DNA of 64,000 nt from Bacteroidota bacterium (GTDB lineage: Bacteria; Bacteroidota; Bacteroidia; Chitinophagales; Chitinophagaceae), in assembly GCA_005884665.1 (NCBI GenBank), contig VBAT01000010.1, forward strand, positions 538,662 through 602,661, in the 5' to 3' direction. Position numbers and translations under genes: made by a program. The notes beneath the pieces were generated by a model, which saw only the letters and a program-made list of their open reading frames with translations, was not told the origin of the DNA and searched no databases. Each line of letters starts with the position of its first letter. Positions within the stretch are counted from its first letter, which is position 1. Positions 19,469-28,197 of the stretch are shown in pieces.

Positions 19469-19783
19469 ATGCAAAACATTTCAGTTGATGAAGTAAAACG
19501 CCGTCTCGATGCCGGTGAGAAGATCAATCTCATAGATGTGCGTGAACCACAGGAAAACGCGGAGTTCAATATCGGCGGTCAATTGGTCCCACTCGGCTAT
19601 ATACAAACCATGCAGGTAGATGATATCGAAAACCTGAAAGACGAAGAAGTAATACTCTATTGCCGGAGCGGCAACCGGAGCGGCCAGGCTTGTTTGATCC
19701 TGGATACTCTTGGATTTACGAATACAAAAAACCTCGCAGGAGGAATGCTGGCCTGGCAGGAAAAGTTTGGAGCAAGTCGATAG
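19469..19783 (+). CDS. Rhodanese-like domain protein
   Basis: INLIDVREPQENAEFNIGGQLVPLG...VILYCRSGNRSGQACLIL...NLAGGMLAW. Confidence 0.92.
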   Translation: MQNISVDEVKRRLDAGEKINLIDVREPQENAEFNIGGQLVPLGYIQTMQVDDIENLKDEEVILYCRSGNRSGQACLILDTLGFTNTKNLAGGMLAWQEKFGASR

Positions 19784-19829
19784 CCGCTAGTCATGAATCC
19801 GAGTACTGAGCCACAATTCCCCATTTACA

Positions 19830-19854
19830 GTCATTGCTAGCGAAGCGAAGCAAC
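19830..19854. repeat. REP-like element
   Basis: gtcattgctagcgaagcgaagcaac. Confidence 0.75.
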
Positions 19855-19879
19855 ACCATTCACGACTGGCACTGATTGC

Positions 19880-22018
19880 TCACAATTTCAGATTTAGCCC
19901 CACCACAAAATTTACCCCTGCCATAGGAAAATAATAGTTTTCCGTAACAGTTTCCCCTCCTGTGATGTAACTGTAAGTATAGCCATTCGGCTCATATTTC
20001 GCATTGAAGAGATTGTACACCTGGCCCGTTAGATTTATTTCCTTAAAGAACTTTGGCTTTAAGGTATAGATGATCCTCAGGTCCTGCGTATAAAATGGAT
20101 CGAGTTTGCGTGATTCGTTTTGTGTATTGTCCAGGTATTCCCTGCCAACATATTTGCTCAACAAACTCAATTCGAGATGGCGACAGGGGATGAAATTGAT
20201 TGTCGCGGCTCCAACAATGTTTGGCGAAAATGCAATGTCGGTGCTGGCATAAGTGTTCAATTTTTGCCCGCCCTGGTCGTAATCATCAATGTACTCATTG
20301 AAGTCGATTACTTTATTCCGGCTTAACGCAAGATTGGCCGATAGATTGATCCATGAATTAATTCCAGCTGCTCCCTGCAGTTCGATACCCATGCGATAGC
20401 TTTTGGGAATATTCGTTCTCGTGTAAGCGCCAACATCATTGATCTTGCCCGTCAGCACCAGTTGATCTTTGTAATGCATATAATAAAGTGTAGCGGACCA
20501 GCAGGTCAATTTATGGGTTCGTTCAATTCCCAATTCTATATCATTTAACTGTTCTCTTGCCGGCTGCTGGTGGATACCGGCTTCAAAATCATCCCGGTTA
20601 GGTTCCTTGTTGGCCATGCTGTACGACAAATAACCTCTCCATCCATGCTTTACATATGTGATGCCTGCTTTTGGATTAAAGAAATCATAGTTGTTGTTTA
20701 TGATCAGGGTGGGATTATCCCGGAAGCCATTAATATCGTGTTTCACATGCCGGTACTGCAGGTCATAGAAATAATACCAGTTAGCCGCAAATGATCTTTG
20801 CTCTCTGAGGTAAATATTGAAATCGGTTTTTAACGCATCGAGATCATACCAGCGATAGGTAGGAGTGGGCAGCCCATTCGATGCCCAGATCAGTTCGCCG
20901 AAGTGATTACCGACGTACCTGTTGTATCCTCCGCCAAGAACGAACTGGGTCTTTGCATTCCTGTACTGCAGCGAAAAAACATTTCCGTAAAAATCATTAT
21001 CCAGCCACAACTGGCGGACAAAATCTGAATTGCCGGGTAATGATAATCCATAGCCTGCATAGGCCTCGTCTGCTTTGTATTGTTCGTAATAGCCTCTTCC
21101 TTTCACCAGGAAAAAAGCTGTATTGAACGAAAGGCTCTTGTTGATTTGATGGTCGAAGAATAATTGGTAATGATCCTGCCAGTAATTGTCGGTCTCATTA
21201 TTATATGGATCTCCCGGTTTTTCGGTGCCTGCATAGTTAACCGTTCGCCTGCCTGCTATAAGATCAGCCTCGGATATTCCATACCAGGCCTGGTAAGTTT
21301 TTTCTTTACCGGAAAAAATATTTAAACGTAGTGATGTTTTATCTGCCAGGTAAGCCGTCGAAAAATAAAAGGATTTGAGATCAGATTTCGCCCTGTCAAT
21401 AAATCCATCGCTGCTAATACGCGAGAGGCGCAGATCGGCGGTGAAATGATCTCCCAGCAAACCGGTCCCGGCCTTTACCGTATTCTTCCATGCATTAAAC
21501 GAGCCGTAGCTGTTGTTGATCTCGGCATATGATTCTTTATTGACCTCATTTGTGCTGAAATTAATGCTGCCCCCGAATGCACCGGCGCCGTTGGACGAAG
21601 TGCCGACACCCCGCTGGATCTGTATACTGCCAACAGAAGAAGCAAAATCCGGGAGATCGACGAAAAAAGTTCCCTGGCTCTCGGCATCGTTATAAGGAAT
21701 GCCATTTAGGGTGACATTGATCCTTGTCGCATCTGTTCCGCGAATACGGATACCGGTATAGCCGACACCATTTCCCGCATCCGAGTTGACAACCACGGAT
21801 GGAGTCTGGTTCAGGAGGAAGGGAAGATCCTGCCCGAGATTCAATTTGCTGATCTCTTTTTTGGACAAATTGGTTTTCGTGAACGGCGCATTTTCAGCCG
21901 CACGAACTGCCCGTACCTCAACTGGACTTAATACGTAAAAACTGTCTTTGGCTTCTTCCTGGCCCAAAGCTGTTATACAGGCGGACAGGTAGAAACAGGC
22001 GATTGCAATCCTCTTCAT
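19880..22018 (-). CDS. TonB-dependent receptor, candidate thiamine/thiamine-precursor transporter
   Basis: Plug TPSVVVNSDAGNGVGYTGIRIRGTDATRINVTLNGIPYNDAES, C-terminal beta-barrel; preceded by TPP riboswitch; start chosen at MKRIAIACFYLS. Confidence 0.88.
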   Translation of the reverse strand: MKRIAIACFYLSACITALGQEEAKDSFYVLSPVEVRAVRAAENAPFTKTNLSKKEISKLNLGQDLPFLLNQTPSVVVNSDAGNGVGYTGIRIRGTDATRINVTLNGIPYNDAESQGTFFVDLPDFASSVGSIQIQRGVGTSSNGAGAFGGSINFSTNEVNKESYAEINNSYGSFNAWKNTVKAGTGLLGDHFTADLRLSRISSDGFIDRAKSDLKSFYFSTAYLADKTSLRLNIFSGKEKTYQAWYGISEADLIAGRRTVNYAGTEKPGDPYNNETDNYWQDHYQLFFDHQINKSLSFNTAFFLVKGRGYYEQYKADEAYAGYGLSLPGNSDFVRQLWLDNDFYGNVFSLQYRNAKTQFVLGGGYNRYVGNHFGELIWASNGLPTPTYRWYDLDALKTDFNIYLREQRSFAANWYYFYDLQYRHVKHDINGFRDNPTLIINNNYDFFNPKAGITYVKHGWRGYLSYSMANKEPNRDDFEAGIHQQPAREQLNDIELGIERTHKLTCWSATLYYMHYKDQLVLTGKINDVGAYTRTNIPKSYRMGIELQGAAGINSWINLSANLALSRNKVIDFNEYIDDYDQGGQKLNTYASTDIAFSPNIVGAATINFIPCRHLELSLLSKYVGREYLDNTQNESRKLDPFYTQDLRIIYTLKPKFFKEINLTGQVYNLFNAKYEPNGYTYSYITGGETVTENYYFPMAGVNFVVGLNLKL

Positions 22019-22119
22019 TTTTTTAGTTTTAATGTTACACCGGCCAGGAATCAATTGGATTGACCCTGTATTCGGCGATAAAAAATGAGAGGGAAATGCT
22101 GTTGTAGAAAGGATGAACT

Positions 22120-22234
22120 ACTCCTTCCCTGCGCAGGCATTACCCTGATCAGGTTTTCGGGTATGATCTCAGATTGATGCGCTGAGCAAGACGAAGCGCA
22201 CTTCGCCAGGCTCAGGGCTCAAACACCCCGGGAA
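22120..22234 (-). ncRNA. TPP riboswitch (THI element)
   Basis: Minus strand GGGGTGTTTGAGCCCTGAGCC...CTGAGATCATACCCGAAAACCTGATCAGGGTAATGCCTGCGCAGGGAAGG matches core CUGAGA / ACCUGAUC-GGGUAAUGC. Confidence 0.93.
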
Positions 22235-22373
22235 CACTGAAGCTCCGACCTTGTCGGAGTTATTTTAAGAACTTTGTTCCGCCTGGACGGCGGGAACGAG
22301 CAAATTTAGGGTAAAATAATTTTTTAAGGAGTGTAACTTTCCTACGCTGCTTTTCGTACCACAACAAAACCAT

Positions 22374-23096
22374 TTGTTTATGAAGAAATTCCTATTGTCG
22401 TTATTGTTAGCTGCTTCAGTTTATAACCTGTTGGCTCAGAAAACAATCAATGATCCGAATGCAGAAAAAAGGAACGTGGGCAGTTTTCACGGCGTTAACG
22501 TGGGAACAGGTATCAAGCTAATGCTGAGCGAAGGCGCAACCGAAGATGTGGTTGTGAGTGCTGACAAAACAGAATACCGGGACAAGATCATAACCAGGGT
22601 TGAAAATGGCATACTTAAGATCTACTACGACAATAAAATAGGTGCAATTAATAGCCGGAAGGAAAAAAAGGAATTAAAAGCCTATGTTTCTTATAAAAAT
22701 ATTGATCGCCTGGATGCAAACACAGGAGCCGAAGTGCAGATCGAAGGCACGTTGAAATCAGCCTCGTTAAAAATGTCAGTGAATACCGGGGCGATAGTAA
22801 AAGGAGATATAAATGTGGATGATCTTGAAGTGGATCAGAATACCGGGGCTATCGTGACATTTTCAGGCGATGCAGGCAAGTTAGATGTGCATGGCGATAC
22901 CGGTGCGATGTTCAAAGGCACCGACCTGAAGACAAACAACTGCAACGTATCGGCCAGTACAGGTGCAGGCGTGTATATCACCGTTCAGAAAGAATTGTAT
23001 GTAAAAGCCAATACAGGCGGTTTTGTAAGATATAAAGGAGAGGCTGGTATAAGAGATATTAAAACAAATACCGGCGGGTCAGTCACCAGGTTATAA
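22374..23096 (+). CDS. DUF2807 (GIN-type) beta-helix secreted protein, paralog 1 (NTGA repeats)
   Basis: NVGSFHGVNVGTGIKLMLSEG...; repeated NTGA motif every ~20 aa. Confidence 0.85.
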   Translation: MFMKKFLLSLLLAASVYNLLAQKTINDPNAEKRNVGSFHGVNVGTGIKLMLSEGATEDVVVSADKTEYRDKIITRVENGILKIYYDNKIGAINSRKEKKELKAYVSYKNIDRLDANTGAEVQIEGTLKSASLKMSVNTGAIVKGDINVDDLEVDQNTGAIVTFSGDAGKLDVHGDTGAMFKGTDLKTNNCNVSASTGAGVYITVQKELYVKANTGGFVRYKGEAGIRDIKTNTGGSVTRL

Positions 23097-23149
23097 CAAG
23101 ATTCAACACCTGCCTTTGTGGCACGCAGGCAGGTTCAACCTTTAAATTA

Positions 23150-23866
23150 ATGGTTATGAAAAAATTCATCTTCTTATTATCCCTTGCGACCATGGTGATG
23201 ACAGTAGCAGCTCAAAAAGTGGTCAAAGATGCCAATGTCGAAAAAAGAAATGTAAGTGGTTATCATGCGATATCCATTTCCGGAGGCATTGATCTTTATT
23301 TATCGCAGGGCAATGAATCGGTGGCTGTAAGTGCATCCGAAATAAAATACCGCGATAGAATTAAAACAGAAGTAAAGAATGGGGTGCTGACCATATGGTT
23401 TGACCATAACGGCGTGAATTGGGGCCATGATGACCGTAGGATGAAAGCCTATGTTTCCTTTAAAGAGCTGGACAAACTGACTGCCAGCGGCGGTTCGGAT
23501 ATAGATGTGGATGGAGCTATTAAAGTGAATAGGCTGAGCGTTGATATATCGGGTGGTTCTGACTTTGAAGGAAAAGTGGAGATCAGTGAATTGAAAGTAG
23601 AAGCCAGTGGCGGTAGCGATACAAAGATATCAGGTGCGGTGAAGAGCCTGGATATTGTTGCAAGTGGCGGCAGTGATTTTAAAGGATATGATTTGACCGC
23701 CGAGGTATGCAAGCTGGATGCCAGCGGAGGTAGCGATGTTTATATTACGGTCAGTAAGGAATTGAGTGCTGAAGCAAGCGGGGGCAGCGACGTATTTTAT
23801 AAAGGTAATGGAACAGTCCGCGATCTGAAATCAAGTGGTTCTTCAAGCATTAAGAAAACAAGTTGA
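23150..23866 (+). CDS. DUF2807 (GIN-type) protein, paralog 2 (SGGSD repeats)
   Basis: NVSGYHAISISGGIDLYLSQG...; repeated SGGSD motif. Confidence 0.85.
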   Translation: MVMKKFIFLLSLATMVMTVAAQKVVKDANVEKRNVSGYHAISISGGIDLYLSQGNESVAVSASEIKYRDRIKTEVKNGVLTIWFDHNGVNWGHDDRRMKAYVSFKELDKLTASGGSDIDVDGAIKVNRLSVDISGGSDFEGKVEISELKVEASGGSDTKISGAVKSLDIVASGGSDFKGYDLTAEVCKLDASGGSDVYITVSKELSAEASGGSDVFYKGNGTVRDLKSSGSSSIKKTS

Positions 23867-24600
23867 AACGGTTAAAAAATTTATACATGAAAAAGATAAT
23901 TGTAATAGTAGCCGCTGTGTTATTCGTCTCCAGCATGAGAGCACAGCAAACAATGAGTGACCCGAATGTACAGGTAAGAGAAGCAAAGGATTTCCATGCC
24001 ATACATGTCGGTAGTGCATTTGATGTCTATCTCTCCCAGGGAACTGAGGAGAAAGTCGCGGTCAGTGCGGCCAGTGAAAAGGATCTTGCCTATATAACTG
24101 TTGAAGTAAGGAATGGCGTATTGGAAGTAAGTTGGGATAAGAAAGGCAAATGGACCAGGGGCAATAAAAAGCTGAAAGCCTGGATCTCGTTTAAAAAGAT
24201 TGATGAACTCATTGCCGGCGGTGCTTGCGATGTGGATATTGCCGGCACATTAAAAGCGGATGATCTGAAAATAGAGCTCTCAGGCGCTAGCGATCTCTCT
24301 GGCAAGATTGAAGTAATTAAAAAACTGACGATGGATCTGAGTGGAGCATCCGATGCCAAATTGAGCGGGCTGGCTACAGAAATGAAGATCGATGCCAGTG
24401 GCGCCAGTTCTTTTAAAGGATTTGATTTTACAGTTGATTACTGTAATGCCGAAGCTTCCGGGGCCAGTGACATCAAGATCACGGTGAACAAGGAGCTTTC
24501 CGCCAATGCCAGCGGCGCCAGTGATGTCAATTATAAAGGAGGAGGCGTAATTCGAGATATCAAGACCAGCGGGGCGAGCAGTGTATCCCGTTCTTCATAA
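23863..24600 (+). CDS. DUF2807 (GIN-type) protein, paralog 3 (SGASD repeats)
   Basis: EAKDFHAIHVGSAFDVYLSQG...; repeated SGASD motif; mature start probably 23887. Confidence 0.85.
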   Translation: MKRLKNLYMKKIIVIVAAVLFVSSMRAQQTMSDPNVQVREAKDFHAIHVGSAFDVYLSQGTEEKVAVSAASEKDLAYITVEVRNGVLEVSWDKKGKWTRGNKKLKAWISFKKIDELIAGGACDVDIAGTLKADDLKIELSGASDLSGKIEVIKKLTMDLSGASDAKLSGLATEMKIDASGASSFKGFDFTVDYCNAEASGASDIKITVNKELSANASGASDVNYKGGGVIRDIKTSGASSVSRSS

Positions 24601-24627
24601 GTCATATACATAGGGTTAATATAGAAC

Positions 24628-24664
24628 AGCAAAAAGCTCCTTCGGTTTGGGAGCTTTTTTCATT
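24628..24664 (+). terminator. Rho-independent terminator after the DUF2807 genes
   Basis: AAAAAGCTCCttcggttTGGGAGCTTTTTTCATTTT. Confidence 0.8.
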
Positions 24665-24789
24665 TTAGCTGCCAATTAAGTAGCAATTTTTGCTGTGATC
24701 GCCAGATAAAATATGTGAAATAAAACTACTGCATCTTGAATATATAGTTTGGCAGGTAAGCGTCTTAGCTATATATTTGCAACCCACAT

Positions 24790-24861
24790 CGCGAAGTAGA
24801 GCAGCGGTAGCTCGACGGGCTCATAACCCGTAGGTCGGGAGTTCGATCCTCCCCTTCGCAA
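24790..24861 (+). tRNA. tRNA-fMet (CAT), initiator
   Basis: 72-nt cloverleaf CGCGAAG..CTCATAA..CTTCGCA-A; C1 x A72 mismatch and three G-C pairs next to the anticodon loop. Confidence 0.93.
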
Positions 24862-25345
24862 CAAGAAAAACTCGTCAAACCGACGAGTTTTTTATTTTAT
24901 CAGCGGGCTCATATCCGCCGGTTGGCGGATGGGAGTTCCCTGCCTGCGTGACGCAGTCAGGCAGGGATCCTCCCCTTCGCAACAAGAAAAACTCGTCAAA
25001 CCGACGAGTTTTTTATTTTGACAGCGGGTTCATATCCGCCGGTTGGCGGATGGGAGTTCCCAGCCTGCGTGACGCAGTCAGGCAGGGATCCTCCCCTTCG
25101 CAACAAGAAAAACTCGTCAAACCGACGAGTTTTTTATTTTATCAACGGGTTCATATCCGTCGGTTGGCGGACGGGAGTTCCCCGCCTGCGTGACGCAGTC
25201 AGGCAGGGATCCTCCCCTTCGCAACAAGAAAAACTCGTCAAACCGACGAGTTTTTTATTTTATCAACGGGTTCATATCCGTCGGTTGGCGGACGGGAGTT
25301 CCCTGCCTGCGTGATGCAGTCAGGCAGGGATCCTCCCGTTCGCAA
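24862..25345 (+). repeat. Four 121-bp tandem repeats derived from the tRNA-fMet 3' part plus its terminator
   Basis: gcaacaag at 24858, 24979, 25100 and 25221 and gcaataag at 25342 (spacing exactly 121); each unit has aaaaactcgtcaaaccgacgagtttttt, cgggYtcatatccg..., and ggatcctccccttcgca. Confidence 0.95.
24865..24900 (+). terminator. Intrinsic terminator after tRNA, copied in the tandem units
   Basis: aaaaACTCGTCaaacCGACGAGTttttTatttt. Confidence 0.85.
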
Positions 25346-25538
25346 TAAGAAAACTTGTCAACCAGGCAGGTTTTTTTCATTTTGATAGAGGGAAGTAACA
25401 CCTTGAAAATAAAACCTATGACGGCCTGATCAGAGCCCCAGTCTTATTTTCAGCCGGTTCTATAGCGTCCAGTCCGCGTCATCAGCTATTTAGCTTCGGA
25501 CAATCTCGCTCACCTGTCTTACCTTTGCGACCCGCAAA

Positions 25539-26405
25539 ATGAAAGCAGGCTTTGTCAACATATTTGGAAGACCTAACGCAGGTAAAAGCACGTTACTCAA
25601 CGCATTGATGGGAGAAAAGATGGCGATCGTGTCACCCAAGGTGCAAACGACACGTCACCGGATCAAAGCAATCCTGACTGAAAAGGACTACCAGGTTGTT
25701 TTTTCAGATACACCCGGGATCATCGAACCCAAATACCGGCTTCACGAAAAAATGATGGACGCCGTAAAAAGCGCGTTGGAAGATGCTGACGTAGCGCTGT
25801 TGATCGTGGATGTAAATGAGAACTGGAGTGAAGCTGATGAAATCTTCGGAGCACTAAAGTTGAAGGTTCCGGCGATTGTTGTCATTAATAAGATCGACAG
25901 GGCCGGCCAGGAAAAAATAAAAGAGGCAGTTGCTTTTTTTGAAAGCAAATCCTATTGCAAAAAATTGCTCACCATTTCAGCAAGCAGCGGCATCAACATC
26001 AGGCAATTCCTGAAACCGATACTTGAGCTATTGCCCGAAGCCGAGCCATTTTATCCGGGGGACGATATCAGCGACTTGCCCACTAAGTTTTTTGTAGGTG
26101 AACTTGTACGCGAAAAGATCTATGAATTGCTTTCCGATGAGCTTCCTTATCAAACCGCGGTGCTGGTACGGGAGTTCAAGGAAAAATCAACCCTGGTGAA
26201 GATTGTTGCCGACATCATTGTGCAGCGTGAAACGCAAAAGGCCATATTGCTGGGAGAGAAAGGCAGTATGATAAAGAAGATTGGCACCGAGGCGCGAAAA
26301 GAGATTGAAAAATTTCTGCAGCAAAAAGTTTTCCTGGAGCTGTTTGTAAAAGTCAAACCGAAGTGGAGGGAGAATGAGATGCAGTTGAAGGAGTATGGAT
26401 ACTAG
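25539..26405 (+). CDS. era: GTPase Era
   Basis: MKAGFVNIFGRPNAGKSTLLNALMGEKMAIVSPKVQTTRHRIKAILTEKDYQVVFSDTPG; C-terminal KH domain. Confidence 0.96.
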   Translation: MKAGFVNIFGRPNAGKSTLLNALMGEKMAIVSPKVQTTRHRIKAILTEKDYQVVFSDTPGIIEPKYRLHEKMMDAVKSALEDADVALLIVDVNENWSEADEIFGALKLKVPAIVVINKIDRAGQEKIKEAVAFFESKSYCKKLLTISASSGINIRQFLKPILELLPEAEPFYPGDDISDLPTKFFVGELVREKIYELLSDELPYQTAVLVREFKEKSTLVKIVADIIVQRETQKAILLGEKGSMIKKIGTEARKEIEKFLQQKVFLELFVKVKPKWRENEMQLKEYGY

Positions 26406-26469
26406 ATGCCGGATGCCGTCGTTGCGGGAATGGAGCACTCGCTCTGTTTCTCCGCTCTGCGAAACCGCC

Positions 26470-26535
26470 GGATGATGAATTTAGAATTATGAATGATGAG
26501 TAGGAATATCGCCATTGCGAGCGAAGCGAAACACG
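26470..26535. repeat. GAATTAT-type heptads followed by REP-like element
   Basis: gatgatgaatttagaattatgaatgatgagtagg then gccattgcgagcgaagcgaaacacg. Confidence 0.7.
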
Positions 26536-26697
26536 TAGGTACTGCCTACGTTCGCAACTGGATTTGCCCCAGAGGGGCATAATATCGTTAGCTCAAAATG
26601 GATGAATTTCCAGGCGCTCCGTAGGTGCGCAATATCGGTGAGCAGAATGAATTATAGCCTGCCTACCGGCAGGGCAGGCGAAGCAAAAAAATTAAAA

Positions 26698-28011
26698 ATG
26701 TCATTTACATTAGCAATAGTAGGACGCCCGAATGTGGGAAAGAGCACATTGTTCAACCGCTTGCTGGAACAACGCAAGGCCATCGTCGATGACGTAAGCG
26801 GAGTGACCAGGGACCGGCAATATGGAGTCGCCGACTGGAACGGGAAAACATTCAATGTCATCGATACAGGTGGTTTTGTCGCAAGAAGTTCCGATGTGTT
26901 CGAAAAGGAGATTGCCAAACAGGTATTGATCGCCGTGGATGAAGCGGATGCTTTAATCTTCATGGTAGATGCACACACTGGGATGACCGATCTGGATGAT
27001 TCGATGGCCGGGGTCTTGCGCCGCAGCACCAAACCCGTTTTTTTAACGGTCAATAAAGTGGACAATCATGAGCGCATGCTGGAGGCGAACGAATTTTACA
27101 GCCTTGGGTTTGATCATGTATTTTTTATTGCCTCTGCCAGCGGAAGTGGCACCGGTGAGTTGCTGGATGCCGTTAGCGAACTGATCAAGGAAGATTCATC
27201 AGAAGAAATAGAGGAAAAAAATGCCTTACCCAAGTTCGCGATCATCGGTCAACCCAACGTAGGTAAATCTTCCCTGCTGAATGCATTGGTCGGCGAGGAA
27301 AGAACTATCGTCAGCGATATCCCCGGGACAACAAGAGATACCATTCATACTCATTATAAATTATTTCAGAAAGAATTTGTGTTGATAGATACAGCAGGGA
27401 TACGTCGTAAGACCAAGGTGCACGAGGATCTCGAGTTCTATTCTGTCATCCGGGCCATTCGTGCCATGGATGAAGCCGATATCTGCCTTTTGTTGATCGA
27501 TGCTGCCAAGGGTATCTCGGCCCAGGACCTCAACATTTTTAGTCTCGCTGCGCGAAAAGGAAAAGGAATCGTGTTGCTCGTGAACAAATGGGACCTGGTT
27601 GAAAAATCCACCAACACGGCAAAAGATTATGAGAAGCAGTTAAAGGAACGGATAGCTCCATTTACCGATGTTCCCATTCTTTTCATTTCTGCCAAGGACA
27701 AGACCCGCATCTTCAAAGCCATCGAAACGGCACTGGATGTATATGACAGCCGTCATCGCAAAATACCTACCTCCGAGTTGAATGACGTGATGCTAAAAGC
27801 GGTCGAAGCCTATCATGCGCCAGTGGTAAGAGGGCATCCTATTAAAATAAAATATGTGACACAACTACCGACGGTCGTGCCTTCCTTTGCTTTTTTCTGC
27901 AATTTCCCCGATGATATCAAACAGCCGTATAAGAATTACCTGGAAAACCAGTTACGGCAGCATTTCAATTTAAGCGGAGTGCCGGTAAGATTGTTCTTTA
28001 GGAAAAAATGA
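26698..28011 (+). CDS. der: GTPase Der (EngA)
   Basis: Two G domains: IVGRPNVGKSTLFNRLLEQRKAIVDDVSGVTRDRQY and IIGQPNVGKSSLLNALVGEERTIVSDIPGTTRDTI. Confidence 0.96.
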   Translation: MSFTLAIVGRPNVGKSTLFNRLLEQRKAIVDDVSGVTRDRQYGVADWNGKTFNVIDTGGFVARSSDVFEKEIAKQVLIAVDEADALIFMVDAHTGMTDLDDSMAGVLRRSTKPVFLTVNKVDNHERMLEANEFYSLGFDHVFFIASASGSGTGELLDAVSELIKEDSSEEIEEKNALPKFAIIGQPNVGKSSLLNALVGEERTIVSDIPGTTRDTIHTHYKLFQKEFVLIDTAGIRRKTKVHEDLEFYSVIRAIRAMDEADICLLLIDAAKGISAQDLNIFSLAARKGKGIVLLVNKWDLVEKSTNTAKDYEKQLKERIAPFTDVPILFISAKDKTRIFKAIETALDVYDSRHRKIPTSELNDVMLKAVEAYHAPVVRGHPIKIKYVTQLPTVVPSFAFFCNFPDDIKQPYKNYLENQLRQHFNLSGVPVRLFFRKK

Positions 28012-28197
28012 TGCTAGCGCAGCGACCTCGCTGTTAGAAAAACTACGATTCCACGGTAACAAAACGCCGGTCCACGTTTTTTTACACAAATCAACATAGC
28101 CACGCTCTTTGTTCAGACAGAAAGTTTAAATTACATAGCAATCCATTGCTCTCTGCAAAACCTTTTCGGATCCTGCCCTGCCACTAAATCTGCCTGA

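Noticed and set aside
22240-22262. CTCCGACCTTGTCGGAG hairpin as the riboswitch terminator
   Set aside because: It lies upstream of the riboswitch aptamer on the minus strand, so it cannot be its expression platform; more likely another dispersed palindrome
24948-25314. ORFs 24948-25193 and 25018-25314 as repeat proteins
   Set aside because: They lie in the tRNA-derived tandem array; 121 is not a multiple of 3, so frame is not maintained between units
24862-25345. Possible CRISPR array
   Set aside because: The 121-bp units are near-identical over their full length, with no unique spacers and no cas genes; they derive from the adjacent tRNA
26602-26700. Longer start for Der (MNFQALRRCAISVSRMNYSLPTGRAGEAKK...)
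   Set aside because: The extension encodes the CCTGCCtaccGGCAGGGCAGG palindrome; the conserved protein begins at MSFTLAIVGRPNVGKS
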